Positions 13,168 to 25,383 of a stretch of DNA of 64,000 nucleotides are shown in pieces; positions within the stretch are counted from its first letter, which is position 1; each line of letters opens with the position of its first letter. The notes below the pieces were generated by a model, which was not told where the DNA came from, did no database searches, and saw only the letters and a list, made by a program, of their open reading frames with translations. The stretch is from the NCBI RefSeq assembly GCF_010093815.1, contig NW_022985553.1, positions 1,708,133 to 1,772,132 of the forward strand, in the 5' to 3' direction. This stretch comes from Pseudovirgaria hyperparasitica. Lineage: Eukaryota; Ascomycota; Dothideomycetes; Acrospermales; Acrospermaceae. The position numbers were made by a program, and so were the translations under genes.

Positions 13168-13940
13168 CGTTAGTTCCTTCGGGGTCTTCGGTGCCTTTGC
13201 TCCTTTCGGCTGATGACGGGACTGGATTTACTTATGGTAAGTTAGTAGGTCAGTCAGTCAGTCAGTAAGTAAGTAGATAGACGCCAGCCCGTGCGTGTGT
13301 GCGTGTGTGCGTGTGTGTGCATCGTAAGGCAGACCAGACCAGACCAGACCAGACCAGACTAGAACGGACCAACCCAAACAAGGGCATCACAAATAACCGC
13401 TTTCTCTGCCTGCCCGAACAGCAGAAGCACGCACAGAAGCACGGAAGCACGGAAGCACGGAAGAACAAGAGCAAAAAGAAGAAACGAACCGCCCGCCAGT
13501 CCCAAGTCCATGTCCATCCATAGCATGAGATAGATGACTAAACCATATCATCATCACCTCATCCCCATCCTTGTCTTCCCTGCGTTCCCCTTCTTCCCTT
13601 GCCCCTTCCCGAACAAGAGCGAGGAGGGGGAGGCAATTTTCGTTTCGCTCTGCTCTGCTCTGCTTTATTGCGCGCTCTGCTCGAGCAAGAAAGGGAGGGA
13701 GAAGGACCGTGGACAGGGATCCATGCTGACACATAAATTACCCGAAAGAGAAGGTACGATTAGGTTTTTACGAGGGAGGAGGATGCGAGGCGCGGGGATA
13801 GGCGAGTGCCCGTGCGGCATGGATGGACTGGATGGACTGGATTGAACGGATGGGTGTGTGCACTTGGTAGGGAAGAAGGGAGGGAGGGGGGTGTGGTGCG
13901 TCTATGCGTTGTCGTGACTCGTGTGCCGAGTGCTGGTTTA

Positions 13941-13957
13941 GGGGGGGGGGGGGGGGG
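13941..13957 (+). repeat. G17 homopolymer
   Basis: A run of 17 G, a possible quadruplex-forming tract and a likely site of sequencing length error. A C tract of similar length lies at about 2705-2721 in the stuA leader. Confidence 0.95.
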
Positions 13958-15157
13958 ACGCGACCGGGGCTGGGATGCAAGGGAAGGGATGGAAGGATGG
14001 GAGGAAAGGGAAGAAGTGCGCGAGGAGAAGACCGGGGAGGGATAGAACACGAGAAGAGGGGAGAGAAGACAATTGAGGGGATTGTGAAGGTTTGCTGCTG
14101 AGCCATGTCGGTGACAGACAGTGACAGTTCCACGTGCTGTGTGATTGGCGTGCATGGACGGTCTTGCTGTGTAGCTCTGGCTATCTTCGAGGCTGAGAGG
14201 ACTCCCAGCACTGCCCCCGGGTGGATGAAGACAATCTGAAGTCCTGGAGTTTTGCATTTTAACTGAATGTACGGTTTGATTGCTCACTACGTCCCGTCCC
14301 GTACCACGGCGCCGTATCCTAAACACCAGTCGTGCTTACACCGCCAACAGTGGCAGAGTATCACCACAGTCTTGCCGTCTGTCCATCTTCTAAGCTGACT
14401 TCAGTTTGACCCCATATTCCGATGTCCTAGTCCCGGCAGACTTCCTGCACGCTATGCTGCAATCAAGCTGCGAACCACTGCCAAATCACCTTGGCGACAT
14501 TCCAGATCTGTCGGTCTATCACTGCACGCCGCGAGATGGCCAAGCAGAAGGCGGTAGATCAGCCGTCGTGACTTGGCGGGTCTCTTAAGTCTGAAGTCCA
14601 CACGTAGAGCTTGTCTACCATAGTCCCATCGCCAGGCACAAGACACTGTCTCCATGGTCGTATCGTGTTTCGTTACTTGGTGGTTTGCTGGTCGAGTCGA
14701 CTGGGGCACCCCTCAAGCCCTTATCACGCATAGACGCAGACCTCTTGGAGGACGTGAGCTGCATGAACTCGTCGGGGAAGTATGGGATGGACCGTTCCTC
14801 AGACTAGTCGCCTTCGCTCGTAGGGCTGTATGTATGGTCGTCCATGCGTACGGAGACATCGTGGTAGTCCAGTTGTGACTGGATATGGGTGTTCTTGATG
14901 ATGTAACAAACACTACCTCAGTAGTATGCTTTGACCATGATTCTTCGATGATACCTGCTACAATGAATGGTCAGCATTGTCGTCGTCCACCTTCCAAATC
15001 GACCATCACTTACGGGTAGAAACACAAGCCTGATGGCTAGTCAGTTGTGTTGAAATTGAGATCACCTGCACATGGTATTATAAGAGTACAGCTTTGTGAC
15101 ATTCTATGATCTATCTCTGTCCACCACCATCGCTACATTTACACCTTAGATGCAGCT

Positions 15158-16044
15158 CTATTTCCCAACATTAGTGTACCGCAGGTATGGCTTGACCTCC
15201 CTGACGTCGCCAAACTTCTTCTTCGCATCTTCCGTCGACACCGGCACCGGGATTATGACATCGTCACCCACATTCCAGTCGATCGGCGTAGCTACACCCT
15301 TCTTGTCTGTGGTCTGTAGCGAGTCGATGACCCTCAAGACCTCGGCAGAGTTTCTGCCCGTCGACGCGGGGTACAGCATCGTGAGTCTGATCTTCTTGCT
15401 CGGATCGATCACGAAGACGGAGCGGATCGTCAAGGGCAATTCGTTCTTCTTGTCAATGTCCTCTTGCGCAATCATGTCGTACTTGTATGCGATAGCACGG
15501 TCGCTATCGGCAATGATGGGGAATGTCACGTTTGTCTTTGAGATTTCGTTGATATCCGAGACCCATTTTTCGTGGTTGCCCAGGTCGTCGGCACTCTGTG
15601 CGAGTGCGATTAGCTCAAAGTCCTGCGACGGGTACAACAGGTAGTCGAGTTCGTACCAAGCCAATCATTTTGACGCCTCGCCTATCAAACTCGCCCTTCA
15701 GCTTGGAAAAAGCCCCCAGCTCTGTCGTGCAGACAGGAGTGTAGTCCTTGGGGTGGGAGAACAGAATGGCCCAGCTATTGCCAATGTATTCGTGGAAATC
15801 GATGTCGCCAATGGTCGTTTTGGCCTTGAAATTCGGGGCTACATAGCATCAGGACTTGTATATATGTCTCAATAGAGCTGCAAAACATACCTGTAGCCCC
15901 CAATCGTAGACGTGGCTGCTCCGTCGACGTTGCTAAGAAGCGACGAGTGTGGAATGCAGGGCGTGTATGCGCCACATTCGGTCGCGCGACGGACTTCAAG
16001 TAGCCTAAAGCTCTGGGAGCTGTACGAGGAAGATATGAAGCCAT
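15158..16044 (-). CDS. prx1: Mitochondrial 1-Cys peroxiredoxin (Prx6/Prx1 family)
   Basis: A thiol peroxidase that reduces hydrogen peroxide and organic peroxides, probably in mitochondria. There are three exons on the - strand, 16044-15891, 15838-15657 and 15595-15158, giving 257 aa. The first 45 or so residues are rich in Arg, Ala and Ser and lack acidic residues until the end, like a matrix-targeting presequence. The peroxidatic cysteine is Cys88 in [11 protein letters not shown]. The 61-nt second intron is stop-free in one frame; removing it restores the family block KMIGLSADDLG followed by [11 protein letters not shown]. The C-terminal domain ([20 protein letters not shown] end) matches Prx6. 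ATG 16044 gives the best presequence; an in-frame ATG 36 nt upstream is the alternative. The gene is divergent from the neighbour at 17704. Confidence 0.93.
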
Positions 16045-16215
16045 TTGATATGTATGCAAGTGACGACTTCGATGGTGCAACAGACAACATGTGGTCGCAG
16101 AGTATCAATTAGAAGCACTATCTCGAGATGGCGTCATTACCCGTGTAGAGCCACGCTAGGTCTCATTAGGTTAGTAGACACCTATCGGCCTTTCCGATTA
16201 GGTAGGTACGATATT

Positions 16216-16800
16216 CAGGGTCCAGCCATCACTTTTGACCACGAACTTCCACGATGGTGTTCTATAGACTACCTATTTCGGTGTATACACTCTGAGAGGT
16301 CATTATTATTGGTTATCGGCTGCCATGACGTATGACACGGGGTTGGTCGTGTTTCAGGTTTGTTTATAAGTATACAGGGTCCAGCCAAGAGCATCACTTT
16401 TGACCACGAACTTCCACGATAATGGTTATTGGATTGCCTCTTTCGGTGGCTACGCTCTCAGAGGTTCTATCATTGGTTATTAGCTGCTATGATCAACGCA
16501 CGGTCGTGTTTCAAAGTGATGTTTCACTTTGTTTATCTTCTCCACGTGTGATATTCAGGGTCCAGCCAAGAGCATCACTTTTGACCACGAACTTCCACGA
16601 TATTAATCATTGGATTGCCTATTTCGATACTTATACTCCGAGAAGTTACTATTATTGGCTGCTGGCTGCTATGACGTAGAAACGTTTAGTCAAAGTGATG
16701 TTTCACTTTGTTGATCTCCTACACGCAGGGTCCAGCCAAGAGCACCACTTTTGACCACGAACTTCAACGATCACGCACTCTATTACCTCTTTCACCGGTG
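16216..16800. repeat. Diverged tandem repeat of about 170 bp, 3.5-4 copies, with hairpins
   Basis: The core that starts CAGGGTCCAGCC occurs at 16216, 16375, 16556 and 16726 (spacings 159, 181 and 170). It is followed each time by ACTTTTGACCACGAACTTC. Similar but decayed sequence fills each unit (for example TTGGATTGCC and GGCTGCTATGA), and the last copy is partial. Two copies contain the hairpin CAAAGTGATGTTTCACTTTG (16512-16531 and 16691-16710). No frame is open through the repeats, so they are non-coding. They lie in the divergent region between the peroxiredoxin and the gene at 17704. Confidence 0.88.
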
Positions 16801-17703
16801 CCTAGCTAATCCAGGCCTTCTATTCGTTCTAATACCTCTAGTGGCGTTTCAGTAAGGTCTCCAGTCGACGACATCTCAGTCTTCTTGTTGCTATATCCGT
16901 TTCGTCGACAACATTACTCTCCTGCAAGTGAAGCGGTTACTGAATACCACGTTAAGTATCTTTCGATCTCTGCCGACAACAGCGAACTCCTTCTCTAAGC
17001 ATAACTTCATGACTGCATACTGCACGAGATTTTCCGCGTTCACCATATACTAGCCTCTCTTGGCCAAATGCTAGATCGAGCTTCATGTGAGTATTGTTGT
17101 CAGCAAGGCCCAGTGCGCTCTGTCTCATACTTCCGCTCCAATAGCTAGGCAACCATCCATCATGAGACTCAAAGCATACTTGTGTTTGATCAGGTGCTCG
17201 TAGAGAATCAAGAGATCACGGGACCTGCCCCTCGTTATGTTCTTGAAATTACTGTCCTTAAGGTTTTCTTGCAGTTCTTGTCTAGGACCTGGAAAGGAAC
17301 GTGACACCTCCTGTTCTTTTGTCGACCCGTTCATGAGACTATGTGAAGGAGATCTGGCCTCACTTCTTAATTGTCATATTCTGTTCTCTGGATTCTCTGC
17401 CATGTGGCTTCACTTCTAAGGAGCAAAGTCATTAGATGTGAGTCATGGTGTTGATCAATCCCGAAAGTAAGACTGCCCTGACTGCTATAGTGAAATGGAC
17501 TTGAAGTAGTGCCGGGTCAGTTGGGGATACTTCACTTGTGAAGCTCTCCCCCAACAGTTTTCGCCTAGTGTGAATGCTGACATATCGACCCGAAAACAGT
17601 GTTTATAAAAGACTGCGCAGCTGCAAACTTTCTTCGACCGCACTCCAATCATTCCTTACTTCAACGTCTTGTCGTTGTATTCAAAGACCTCGAGTATTTC
17701 AAT
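16801..17703. other. Intergenic, left of the 17704 gene
   Basis: Normal-complexity DNA without a convincing gene. A 69-codon frame on the - strand (17334-17125) has no recognised relative. The last part should hold the promoter of the gene at 17704. Confidence 0.5.
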
Positions 17704-18906
17704 ATGGCCGAGAATGATGCTCCCACATCGTGGACAGAACGTCATACGAGAATGCCAGGATATGATCCTTCGCGAAGGTATACAGAGGACCATCTGAGTA
17801 CATTCAAGATTGAGCCTCCTCCAGCATTTCAACTAGAAAATCATTATTTGGGGCAAAGAGAAGAAGAAGCCTTCTACAAGGTATCTAAACACTGCCAGTA
17901 AAATTCTTCACGTCAGATCCTCAGCCACAGTCATTGCCGAGAGACTTTGGGACAAAGCACCCTTGTTACTCCTCACTAACAACTTACAGGACATGGACAT
18001 CCCAGATGCCGAACAGAGAAAGAGACTGCCTCCTTCTCGCTTCCTGTCTGTGCCTGACGGCCCTTCGCGCCAGCCCTCTCTGGGTCCCCCAAACGTATAC
18101 AGACCAATGCAACAGTACCTGCGCGAGCCGACTCCAAATGAAGCCATCTCTCATCCAAGAGCAATGACAATGCCCCCGCCCGGTGTCCTCCAAGACCACA
18201 TGCCCGGGCATTACATGGCAAACCAGACCTTCATGCCAGCCATGGGACCGCAATACACATTCCATAACGGGCCTATGATCCCTCACAGAATTATCAAGTC
18301 AGAATATCATGGTCCAGCGGGTCCTCAACCACAACAACAGGCACAAAACTACGTCGAGACGCTCAATTTCGGCGGCTTTCTGCACCCTCAACATGCGCCA
18401 TTGCAGCTTCATCCTCCGATGCGCAACGACCCGCCTCCCATGTGTCAGTTTGGCTTTGCGGACGAGTTGCTCGCTGGAACCCAGACACTCGAATCAGTAC
18501 GTACAAACCCTTTACAGTGAAATTCCTTGACTTATATCACTGCGTCTCCCGTGATGAACTACGAGCTCACCCTGAGAGAATCTCAACTTGTCTCTCAACT
18601 CCCACTATCATAAAGCAGTTCTACACTCACAAACTACCTCATATCCTGTACTTCAACTCATCTCCCTGGCTTCCAATCTCCCTCACTCAAGAGACTAACA
18701 TCTGCCAGACCCTCCACGTCAAAGACCGCCTCCTCGCCGAACACAACCGCCTCACAAACCAATACTCCGCCCTCGACTCCCGCGGCGCTTCGCTCGAGCA
18801 GCGCCTCCCCATCGTTGCACGCGCCCGCGAGTGCAAACGCAGACTTGAGATTTTGAATCGCAGACTGCATGATCTGGAGCATGCTGCTGGGCTTGGGTAT
18901 GCATAG
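17704..18906 (+). CDS. Hypothetical protein with C-terminal coiled coil
   Basis: I do not recognise a family. The model has three exons, 17704-17880, 17990-18496 and 18709-18906, giving 293 aa. The 212-nt second intron is unusually long here, so a further small exon may be hidden in it. The N-terminal half is hydrophilic and Pro-rich with no membrane segment. The middle (about residues 60-225) is rich in Pro, Met, Gln and His, as in disordered regulatory proteins. The last 60 residues form a likely amphipathic helix or coiled coil with leucine spacing and many Arg/Glu (KDRLLAEHNRL ... RRLEILNRRLHDLEHA). This suggests an oligomerising nuclear or cytosolic protein, but no function can be assigned. 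Coding character is supported by phase-consistent introns with branch sites (CTAAC before the first acceptor). Confidence 0.65.
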
Positions 18907-19732
18907 TTTGGGATGAATTGGGATGGACAGGTGTGAGGAACGGGGAGTTGGTGTCTGGGTGTGAATATGAGAGATTGTGGTTTGTGGTCTGCTTGCGGTG
19001 GTGTGGCGCTGAGTGGAGGGTCTTGGGGGGGGGGGGAGATGGCGTCGACGTCGGTAATATGGGAGGTTTGGGAGATAGGGCTGTACGTAGGTCAAATATA
19101 CTGCGGTTTCGCATCTTGCTTGTGGGTTGTTAAGGCGTCGGATGTTATACTATCGCCAGAGATTCACAAACACTATTCTGTGCCACTGGAATTTATGGGC
19201 TCTTGAGCGCATGGAACTTAGGGTGGAGGGTATTGTGCTTGATGGACATGGTATAAATGAGAGGATGAGGGGACTCTGATAGGAGAACAGTGATGATGAT
19301 ATCGAAAATATCGAATTACGACACACGAATCTTAACACTGACTTTGCACGGTTGGAAAATTGGCGGCCGAACGATAACCATTTAGTGTGGATCTCATGCT
19401 CAGTCTTACTCCTGGGAAAGCAATATTGTCGATCGGTATTCACCTATAGTAAGCATGTACACGCATATCAGTGTGTTTTGGCATGGAGAAGGCCTCGGGT
19501 GTAGCCTCTCGCCTGCCGAAAGGATCGTAAGAGGAAGTCTTATACTGTATTGATAACCAAAGCTATGGAGAAGCACGCGCTTTTACCCGCCGCATGCATT
19601 CGTTTGACAACTCCTTCACACGCTTATTTAGCACCACCCATCCATCCATTGCATCTCATCAGCATTAACCTGAGCGAGCCCGCGATTCTGCTGTGATGTG
19701 GCATCGGAATGAACACACACTCTTCCGAACTA
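18907..19732. other. Convergent intergenic spacer
   Basis: It lies between two convergent genes and has a G run near 19027-19040. No gene or regulatory structure is evident; it probably holds two 3' UTRs. Confidence 0.5.
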
Positions 19733-21864
19733 TCATCCCGATCGTTCGGAAGTGGACATCAGACTGCCAATGAAGGTGGTGATGAGTCGACTGCGGACAT
19801 TGGCAATATCCTCGGGAACCAGCCAGATGGTGGCCCCCATCTTACGAGCAATACTGATAGCGAGTTTGGCATTCATGTACGCTTCCTCGTCTGATCTGCC
19901 GCTTGCAACCATGTCATAGTCGACGTAGCTGCTCTTCATGCCGCTCAGAACATCGAGTAGGAATACACCGGTACCAAGAGTAGAGTCCTTGAAGCTGCGG
20001 ATTGCTGGAGACTTGCCGCCGCCTTGGCGTGCCTTGTCGTTCGCCCATTTGACCATGTCTCCATCTGTAATTTCGCGTTTGCCTAGTCGTTGAGCTAGAG
20101 CCGAAAGAGTCGAGATTATGTCACGGCGCATCAGTTGCCACACCATGCCCAACGTCAGAGTCCGCTGACCGTCAGTGATGTCGGCTCCTTGAATACCGAC
20201 TAGTGAGAAGTGATTCTGTTTCCCGAGCTCTACAGCGTAGTTTGTGTTTTCCACAGCCTTGAAGCGCATGACTTCACCACCACTTGCAGGTCTCTTGTTG
20301 ACGTGCCGCCAGTTCACACTACCAGGAATGACTTTGTCGTACGCCTGTAAGAGAATAGTGCCATCTTGCAGATCATCGAAGAACGATACTACCGTGGGTT
20401 GCACGTCCAGGGAGTTGAGCCACAGGGTAAACACACGAGCTTCACGTTCACCTTCGGCATCAAAGTCCTCAATATCCGCCTTTTCTTCTTCCGTGATGGG
20501 ATCTAGACCAGGGTGGGTATTGAACAGATTGGCAACGAATGCAAGATTGAGCTTCGGATTTCCAGCCACCAGTGACTTTGGCGTAAGAAATTTGCGGCAA
20601 TCTAGGCGGTCGGCGTTATCGAGGACTTGCTCGGCGCGCTGATGAAGATCCTGCGTCTGAAGTGGTGCTCTCGAGCAAATATCAGGTTTCAATTGGTTGA
20701 GCAGGACGGTATAGTTTTCACCATCGGATACGTCTTTGGAAAAGTTCGACACACTACAGTCATCATGAATACTGGCCTCTAAAAAAGGGGACAGTACTTA
20801 CTTTCTGTGCCACTTAGCATTTTTAAGGTGGTAGTTGAACCATCGAAGCAAGATTTGCTCTGGCGGTAACCTCAAGAACTGCTCCAAAGTTTCATCATCG
20901 TCCAAAAGACGATACAGCTCCGGGTGCAGCCTGATATCGATCTTGCCGAGCAGACCTCTTCTGATCACCTGCCAGATCAAGCCAAGAATGAGATGTTCTC
21001 GTACTTCAATAATGTCTCCGCTACCAATATTCACGACTGAACATCCAATACCCTTTGCGGATTCGATAACAATATTATTGTTCTCGGTCATGTGGAAAGC
21101 ATTCAACTTCTTAATCTTCTTGCCCTCCCTATTGAGAACACGCTCGTCAATCGTGTCTGGTACGCTATCGTTGATCAGCTTTGCTAGTACCAAACCATCC
21201 TTGCATTGGTCGAACATCTCGAACGTGTCGGTCGGGAAAGGTAGTCGGTCCCCAATGTCAGCGTCGCCGGCCAAAACTGTATTAATGTGTCGGGTGAACT
21301 CGGTGCGTTCATCCTCGTTGATGGTATGGGTGACGTTGGCAGACGATCCTTGCACTTGGATTCTTCCTCCGCCACTGGCACCTTGACTGCTCTTGTGCGC
21401 ATGCTGTGGGGATTGGGGTGGCGCTGCGCCACTGAGACCTCGTGGTCGTGTTGGACCAGTCGACATGCGCTGTTGCGCAGGAGAAGATTGTCTCAATTTC
21501 GAGATGAGCTGGAGGAGCTGCGTTAGTGATTGTTTTTCGTAGCGACGATGATCGCTATAGAACAACTAACGTCAACATAGTCGTCGAGCTCGACCCTCCT
21601 TGAGCTATCTAGTTCCACTTCTTTCAGCGCCTGGCGGACGACATCATACGGCTGGCGCTCTGATGTTTGTGTAGCCTTTATGACGGTGGCCTCGTCAAGG
21701 TAGCCTTTATCGTCAACGTCGAGTTTACGGAATGCATCTTGAAGCCCGAAGATGGCACCTTGGTCGAACTGTGGGTATTTTCTAGAATCAAACATCTCAT
21801 CAGCATCGACTCTTGATTATTGTAGTGGCGGGAAGACTTACCTTTGAAGCTTGATCACATTCAT
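19733..21864 (-). CDS. sac6: Fimbrin (actin-bundling protein, Sac6/FimA)
   Basis: It cross-links actin filaments in cortical patches and the subapical endocytic collar of hyphae. There are four exons on the - strand: 21864-21842 (only 23 nt), 21781-21571, 21517-20802 and 20753-19733. The total is 656 aa, close to yeast Sac6 (642). The N-terminus MNVIKLQRKYPQF matches the family start. An EF-hand-like segment follows at about residues 20-75 (DVDDKGYLDE, then SRRVELDDYVD). Four calponin-homology domains form two actin-binding units, about 145-260, 270-385, 405-510 and 530-645. Diagnostic blocks include KKIKKLNAFHMTENN, ILLRWFNYHL, SDGENYTVLLNQL and GTGVFLLDVLSGM. Residues 80-135 form a Ser/Gln/Gly-rich linker. 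All introns are GT..AG and of typical length. Confidence 0.96.
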
Positions 21865-23985
21865 AATTGCGACTGTGGTGAAGCGCGCAGAGGTTAGGAG
21901 GGGTCGCTGTCAGATTCAAAGGTGGTGCGATGGTAGAGGAACGATTTACCGTACCGCCGGGCCTAATTATACGATGGAAGCCTTGGAGTGACTATATTTG
22001 AACAATGCTTGAGCACGACACGCGCGTCGAAGAGAACAGCTGCAAATAATATGCACTCTTGGCACACTTTCGCTGACGTACCCCTTCAAGGAGAGAACGA
22101 CCTGAGGGGTACGGGGTACTTTGGGGCTGTGCTTCTTGGCGGGGAAATTTCTCACTAGCCACAAGGCGTGGTGCTGGTGCCTGAGGCCACTTTTGATTAT
22201 GCAGTCAAAACGAGTCACGAGCCATCACAAACGTCGCCGTTGAGGTCGTGGCTAGGCTCCACGCACTCTAGGAGATCGACGAGATGCTCCCCGGTCATCA
22301 ACGAACGAGATCTAGTGAGTTGATGAAGTGGAAGTCATATTGTTGAGGCTCAGCCTTGACTGGCAATATCGCTCACGAACAGTATCAAAAAGTCTGTGTG
22401 GCAGTCCGTTCTCACATACTAGAATCAATCTTGATCGAGTGCAAACACGAGTTCTCTACTATGTAGGTCAAAGTGGTGCCCCATATCTTACATTCTCAGT
22501 CATACAACAGATGATATTGAGCAAGTATGACTTGCGGATGGTCTTACCCCTGTAACAAGGTTGTCCTGGTTGGCGAACACTTTTCTCAGGATAACGCCAT
22601 CGTTATATCGAAGCCAATGCGCAGTCTCCTGCCATCGGCGTAGCATGATAGCGGATATTCTGGAAAATTAGTACATATGAGTTTGAGAGAAATGATCACG
22701 CTCGCATATCAGTGCTCGTGCCATTGATGACGTCAAAAACTCCTCAGGACTTTTACATGAGGCTGGCCGGCCGCGATTCGTTCTCGATTGAGGTCATCCA
22801 CAAGGAAACTGAGTGTGTACTGTGAGGTAGGTTCCTCATACACATTGAAGTCTGTGCTATCATCGAAGCCTCTGTCATGATACCGTGTCCATGGTGGAAA
22901 TGAAGACGAATGTAGTAATCGCGTGTAAGGGGACCCTGGAAATATGGACCGCCGACGCTCTTTATGTTTCGGACACGCTAAGGCTGGCGAGATGTAAATT
23001 CAGTTCAAGTTGAGTAGAGGTAGTCACGTAACGTGGGAAATGAGCAGAAAAGCTACTGCTCTGTGCGGCCATATAGAGCTTGATGACTTCCCTTCCAATA
23101 AAGTTATATGCAAAGTAGGGTTCCGGTGACTACTTCGGACTGATGCCAGACAAATCACGCGTAAGGGTTATGGTAGGAGGATACACGGTGTATTTTTTTT
23201 GATAATGGATTCGAATTGTAAGAAACGCGGCGTGCGTGACTCGTGAGTTTTCACTTGAATAGCGCTAAGCCTGCGGAACATGGTGCGGGCCGCAGCGTAC
23301 ACAGCGAACAAGCAATCATCGGTTGCTTATCTGTATGCTTTCTAGAGCGAGCTTTGAGTGTTGTGGCGTCATGAGAAACAGCACTGCTCATCATGCCACC
23401 AAGCATCAAGCACACATGGTTGGAGATCACTAGAACTTGATAATAATTACATTGAAGCAGGGTCGCGTGTTGCCTTGCATAAACCCATTCATATTTTTGT
23501 GGTCAGATGCCCCTTCAGCACTGTGCACCAACATACCTCACGCATTGCTCATAGTCCGTGAATCACACTGCCTTGAAGGAAACGAGACGTCTCGCCAGCA
23601 ACCAAAAGAAAAGTAATGAACATATAGGGTGGCTGTAGGTGTGAACGGATAAAACGTCGAGTGCAGAAGATCTCAGCGATCATTGAAGCGCGTATTCGGA
23701 AGCCAAGTAAGTCTATAAGACGCCGAACCCGAAGCCCCCTAAGTCGTAACATCAAATGTCGAAGTGTCGAAGAATATGCGGACGAGCCCTTCGCCGGCGA
23801 GCGCAAGTCTGAGAAAGAGGCGAGGCCGGTACCATAAAGAGAGGTGAACATGCCAGCGCCGTGGGGATTAAAAAGATATATCTTTTTGTGTTACATGCGT
23901 TTTCTATGCGCTACCACGTCATGTGGTCAATATCCTTTGCAGGTCGTCATGCTTTCCCCCTGGTATCGCTCGGCCCGGGAGTCGA
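21865..23985. other. Intergenic, 2.1 kb, nothing recognised
   Basis: This should contain the fimbrin promoter next to 21865 and the 3' end of the transporter gene next to 23985. Short frames (for example 23851-23549 on the - strand, 100 codons) show no family features or codon regularity. No repeat stands out. Confidence 0.5.
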
Positions 23986-25383
23986 TTAGACTCCCTTCTC
24001 ACCGAGCATGCTCGAGACTGCAGAGTTATACTGCTCCGGAGCGAATGTTGGGGCGAGGCCACCAAGCAAAACAAACATCGTGAACAGAATGACACCGAAG
24101 ACAATCAGCTTGCGCAAGGCTGGGCGGGTTGCTCCAAATTCCGCCCATGAGCGTGAGCCCTGACCAATGTACTCCTTGAGCTTATCAGTACCAAGCTTGT
24201 AGTAGACAAGGCCACCGAGAGCCACAGAGTAACCAAAGGCTTGTAGTAGAGAGACTGGGTCGTGGAAGAGAAGCATGGAGCAGAGAACAAGGAGGATATC
24301 CTTCAGTACCCCAGAAAGAGTTAGGACAAGAGAGGAGGTTTTGCCAATCTGTGATATGAATTAGTATCAAGTTTGTCCTGTAAATCGATAGAACGTACCA
24401 GGAAGACGACAGAAACGTTGAGGAGGAATGCTACAGTAGCGTTGGCGAATAATGTAAAACCACCGACGCGCTGGATATCGACCATGCCCATCTTATGAGA
24501 TTCAGCGAAGATCCATACGATGAAGTTCATAACAGCACAGCATGGGGCGTAATAATAAAGAGACACCAGAGGATCCATCTTGAACTCGGAAGAGCTGAGA
24601 AGGCGCTGGACCATGACGAGGCGAGTAGCCTCGAAGAGGATACCTGCGACCTGGTAGAGGAAGCCCGTCATGTCGAATTTGATCTCGCCGAAAGAAGCGA
24701 TCATTACACCGAGTACGATGAACGACACGTTCCCGAGCTGCTTCCAGTTCGGGGGAGCGACGCCCAAAGCCCAGGTGACAAGAAGAACAGCGACGGGCAT
24801 GGTGGCCTGTTATGGTTAGAGATTCCCTTCATATTAACATAGAACGCCATACCTTGAGCATCTGGATGAAAGCCACAGAGAGATACAGATAGGTCTGATT
24901 ACCACAGATCAAGCTGACACTGAAGAAGATACCAATTGGGACAATAGCACGGAGGTATACACGGCCACTCATGGGCACCTTCTTCCGAGAGTCCAGTAGA
25001 TTTGTGAATCTAGCCAAAATCTGTGTCATGATTGTCGCAAATAGCAAATGCCATGTGGTGAGGAAAATTGGGAAGGCTGAGAGAGTCAGAATGAATTGTC
25101 TTCTGAGATGTCGCAATAGGCTTACGGAAACCCGCTCTGTCCAAAATGTACTTGTTGAAAACAATGACGCTACCAGACATGGCAATCCATGTTCTGCGGT
25201 ATAGTTAGTATTTAGCAGTAGGCGTGTTATTGCATTCACTGAAGAGACTTACGCAATGTAAGCGGCTGGGTGAAGCGCTGCCTTCTCCTGTTGCTTCACC
25301 TCCGGGTTGACAGTCGGAAGGACCGGTTGAGCTGTATCGCGAGCGGCGTCAACAGACGACCGCATTTTCTCGTCGCTCGACAT
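23986..25383 (-). CDS. Triose-phosphate translocator-family (DMT) membrane transporter
   Basis: A drug/metabolite-superfamily permease of the TPT branch, probably exchanging a phosphorylated sugar or nucleotide-sugar across a Golgi or ER membrane; the substrate cannot be read from sequence. There are five exons on the - strand, 25383-25253, 25193-25126, 25076-24853, 24806-24399 and 24348-23986, giving 397 aa. A polar N-terminus of about 45 residues is followed by about ten hydrophobic segments. Family blocks are GSVIVFNKYILD in the first segment, FPIFLTTWHLLFA, the SVAFIQMLKATMPV segment after the fourth intron-free block, and KTSSLVLTLSGVLKDILLV near the C-terminus. It is divergent from the UDP-galactopyranose mutase gene across about 1.7 kb. 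That is compatible with a role in sugar-nucleotide traffic but is no proof of one. Confidence 0.9.

Noticed and set aside
17125-17334. 69-codon minus-strand frame
   Set aside because: Too short, no family, and no splice partner found.
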